Assembly: GCA_005240015.1 (NCBI GenBank)
Contig: SBBV01000086.1
Span: 1 to 6,240 of the forward strand
Direction of reading: 5' to 3'
Length of the DNA: 6,240 nt
From: Candidatus Odyssella thessalonicensis
Lineage (GTDB): Bacteria > Pseudomonadota > Alphaproteobacteria > Bin65
Part shown: piece after piece, positions 5,550 to 6,240 of the stretch
How the letters are laid out: each line of letters begins with the position of its first letter
Numbering within the stretch: the first letter of the stretch is position 1
Notes under the pieces: model-generated
The model's input: only the letters and a program-made list of their open reading frames with translations
What the model was told of the DNA's origin: nothing
The model's database searches: none
Position numbers and translations under genes: made by a program

Positions 5550-6240
5550 ATGGACGTGCTCGTCGCCGCCCTGCTGATCGTCGCTCTCTTCGCGCTGCTC
5601 GGCTCGGGCGTGTGGATCGGCCTGGCGTTGGGCGGCGTCGCCTGGATCGGCATGATCCTGTTCTCGACGCGGCCTGCCGGCGACGCGATGGCGGTGACGA
5701 TCTGGGGCGCCTCGTCGTCGTGGACGCTGACCGCGCTGCCGCTGTTCGTCTGGATGGGCGAGATCCTGTTCCGCACGCGGCTCTCGGAGGACATGTTCAA
5801 GGGCCTCTCGCCCTGGCTGCAGTGGCTGCCGGGCCGCCTGCTCCACACCAACATCGTCGGCTGCGCGATCTTCGCCGCGGTCTCGGGCTCCTCGGCCGCC
5901 ACCTGCGCCACCATCGGCAAGATGACGCTGCCCGAGCTGAAGAAGCGCGGCTATCCCGACGACAAGGTGATCGGGACCCTCGCCGGCGCGGGCACGCTCG
6001 GCCTCCTCATCCCGCCCTCGATCATCATGATCGTCTACGGCGTCACCGCCGAGGTTTCGATCGCCAAGCTGTTCATCGCCGGAATCGTCCCCGGGATCGT
6101 GCTCTCGCTGCTGTTCATGGGCTACGTCGTGGTCTGGGCGCTGTTCAATCCCGGCAGCGTGCCGCCCGCCGAGCGCGGGCTCTCCGTGATCGACAAGATC
6201 GTCGCCTCGCGCCACCTCATTCCGGTGGTGGCGCTGATCC
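5550..6240 (+). CDS. dctM: TRAP transporter large permease subunit (DctM family), 3' end outside window
   Basis: DctM is the transport-conducting subunit, which moves solute inward with an ion gradient (usually Na+). From the ATG at 5550 the frame is open to the window edge for 230 codons, about half of the usual 425-440 residues. It begins MDVLVAALLIVALFALLGSG and is highly hydrophobic. DctM hallmarks follow: TALPLFVWMGEILFRT (about 61-76), FAAVSGSSAATCATIGKM (108-125), the loop TLPELKKRGYPDDKVIGTLA, and GAGTLGLLIPPSIIMIVYG (146-164). It lies 9 bases after dctQ with no strong Shine-Dalgarno, consistent with one dctPQM transcript. No frameshift or missing motif is seen in the visible part. 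Substrate cannot be inferred. Confidence 0.95.
   Translation, partial: MDVLVAALLIVALFALLGSGVWIGLALGGVAWIGMILFSTRPAGDAMAVTIWGASSSWTLTALPLFVWMGEILFRTRLSEDMFKGLSPWLQWLPGRLLHTNIVGCAIFAAVSGSSAATCATIGKMTLPELKKRGYPDDKVIGTLAGAGTLGLLIPPSIIMIVYGVTAEVSIAKLFIAGIVPGIVLSLLFMGYVVVWALFNPGSVPPAERGLSVIDKIVASRHLIPVVALI

Noticed and set aside
5013..6215. 400-codon minus-strand frame opposite dctQ and dctM
   Set aside because: It is extremely rich in Asp, Glu, Arg, His and Gly, as the complement of hydrophobic membrane-protein codons is, while the plus strand encodes unmistakable DctQ and DctM.
1..6240. CRISPR arrays, tRNA/rRNA genes, insertion sequences, prophage or defence genes
   Set aside because: No regularly spaced repeats, cloverleaf-like sequence, transposase-like frame or terminal repeats around a gene were seen; all gene content is housekeeping or transport.

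Overview
The window is strongly GC-rich DNA with G/C at most third codon positions. Gene content and order point to an alphaproteobacterium, of a Rhodospirillales- or Hyphomicrobiales-like type: an hflK-hflC-DUF2065 operon is divergent from an mrp-type ATPase gene and is followed by a tripartite TRAP transporter operon. The lineage is inferred from family knowledge and gene order. No rRNA or other species marker is present.

Layout. Positions 1-58 may hold the first codons of a minus-strand exported protein, which by conserved gene order would be a DegP/Do-type protease; this is weakly supported. Positions 59-232 are non-coding, with one weak promoter candidate. Positions 233-2584 are a minus-strand operon read right to left: hflK (SPFH protein), hflC (SPFH partner, stop/start overlap) and a 61-residue DUF2065 inner-membrane protein. 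A 9-bp stem-loop lies between hflC and the DUF2065 gene. Positions 2585-2764 are a divergent control region with a good sigma-70-like promoter for hflK set inside a short inverted repeat, and an AT-rich box before mrp. Positions 2765-3877 are mrp on the plus strand, an Fe-S carrier/ATPase of the Mrp/NBP35/ApbC family. Positions 3879-3959 are a large inverted repeat that fills most of the gap after mrp. From about 3961 to the right edge lies a TRAP operon: dctP (binding protein), dctQ (small membrane subunit) and dctM (large membrane subunit, cut by the window end).

How the genes work together. HflK and HflC form a membrane complex that controls the FtsH protease and membrane-protein quality control. 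DUF2065 and a possible periplasmic DegP would fit the same envelope-maintenance theme. Mrp delivers Fe-S clusters to apoproteins; its position next to hflKC is a recurring alphaproteobacterial arrangement rather than proof of a shared pathway. The TRAP genes form a separate uptake unit for an organic acid or similar solute, driven by an ion gradient. The substrate cannot be read from the sequence.

The protein-coding content is ordinary, and I see no novel multi-gene system. The items most worth a second look are non-coding: the 81-bp inverted repeat at 3879-3959, whose GC-rich core resembles the hairpin at 429-450 and may be a dispersed REP-like element, and the promoter-embracing inverted repeat in front of hflK.
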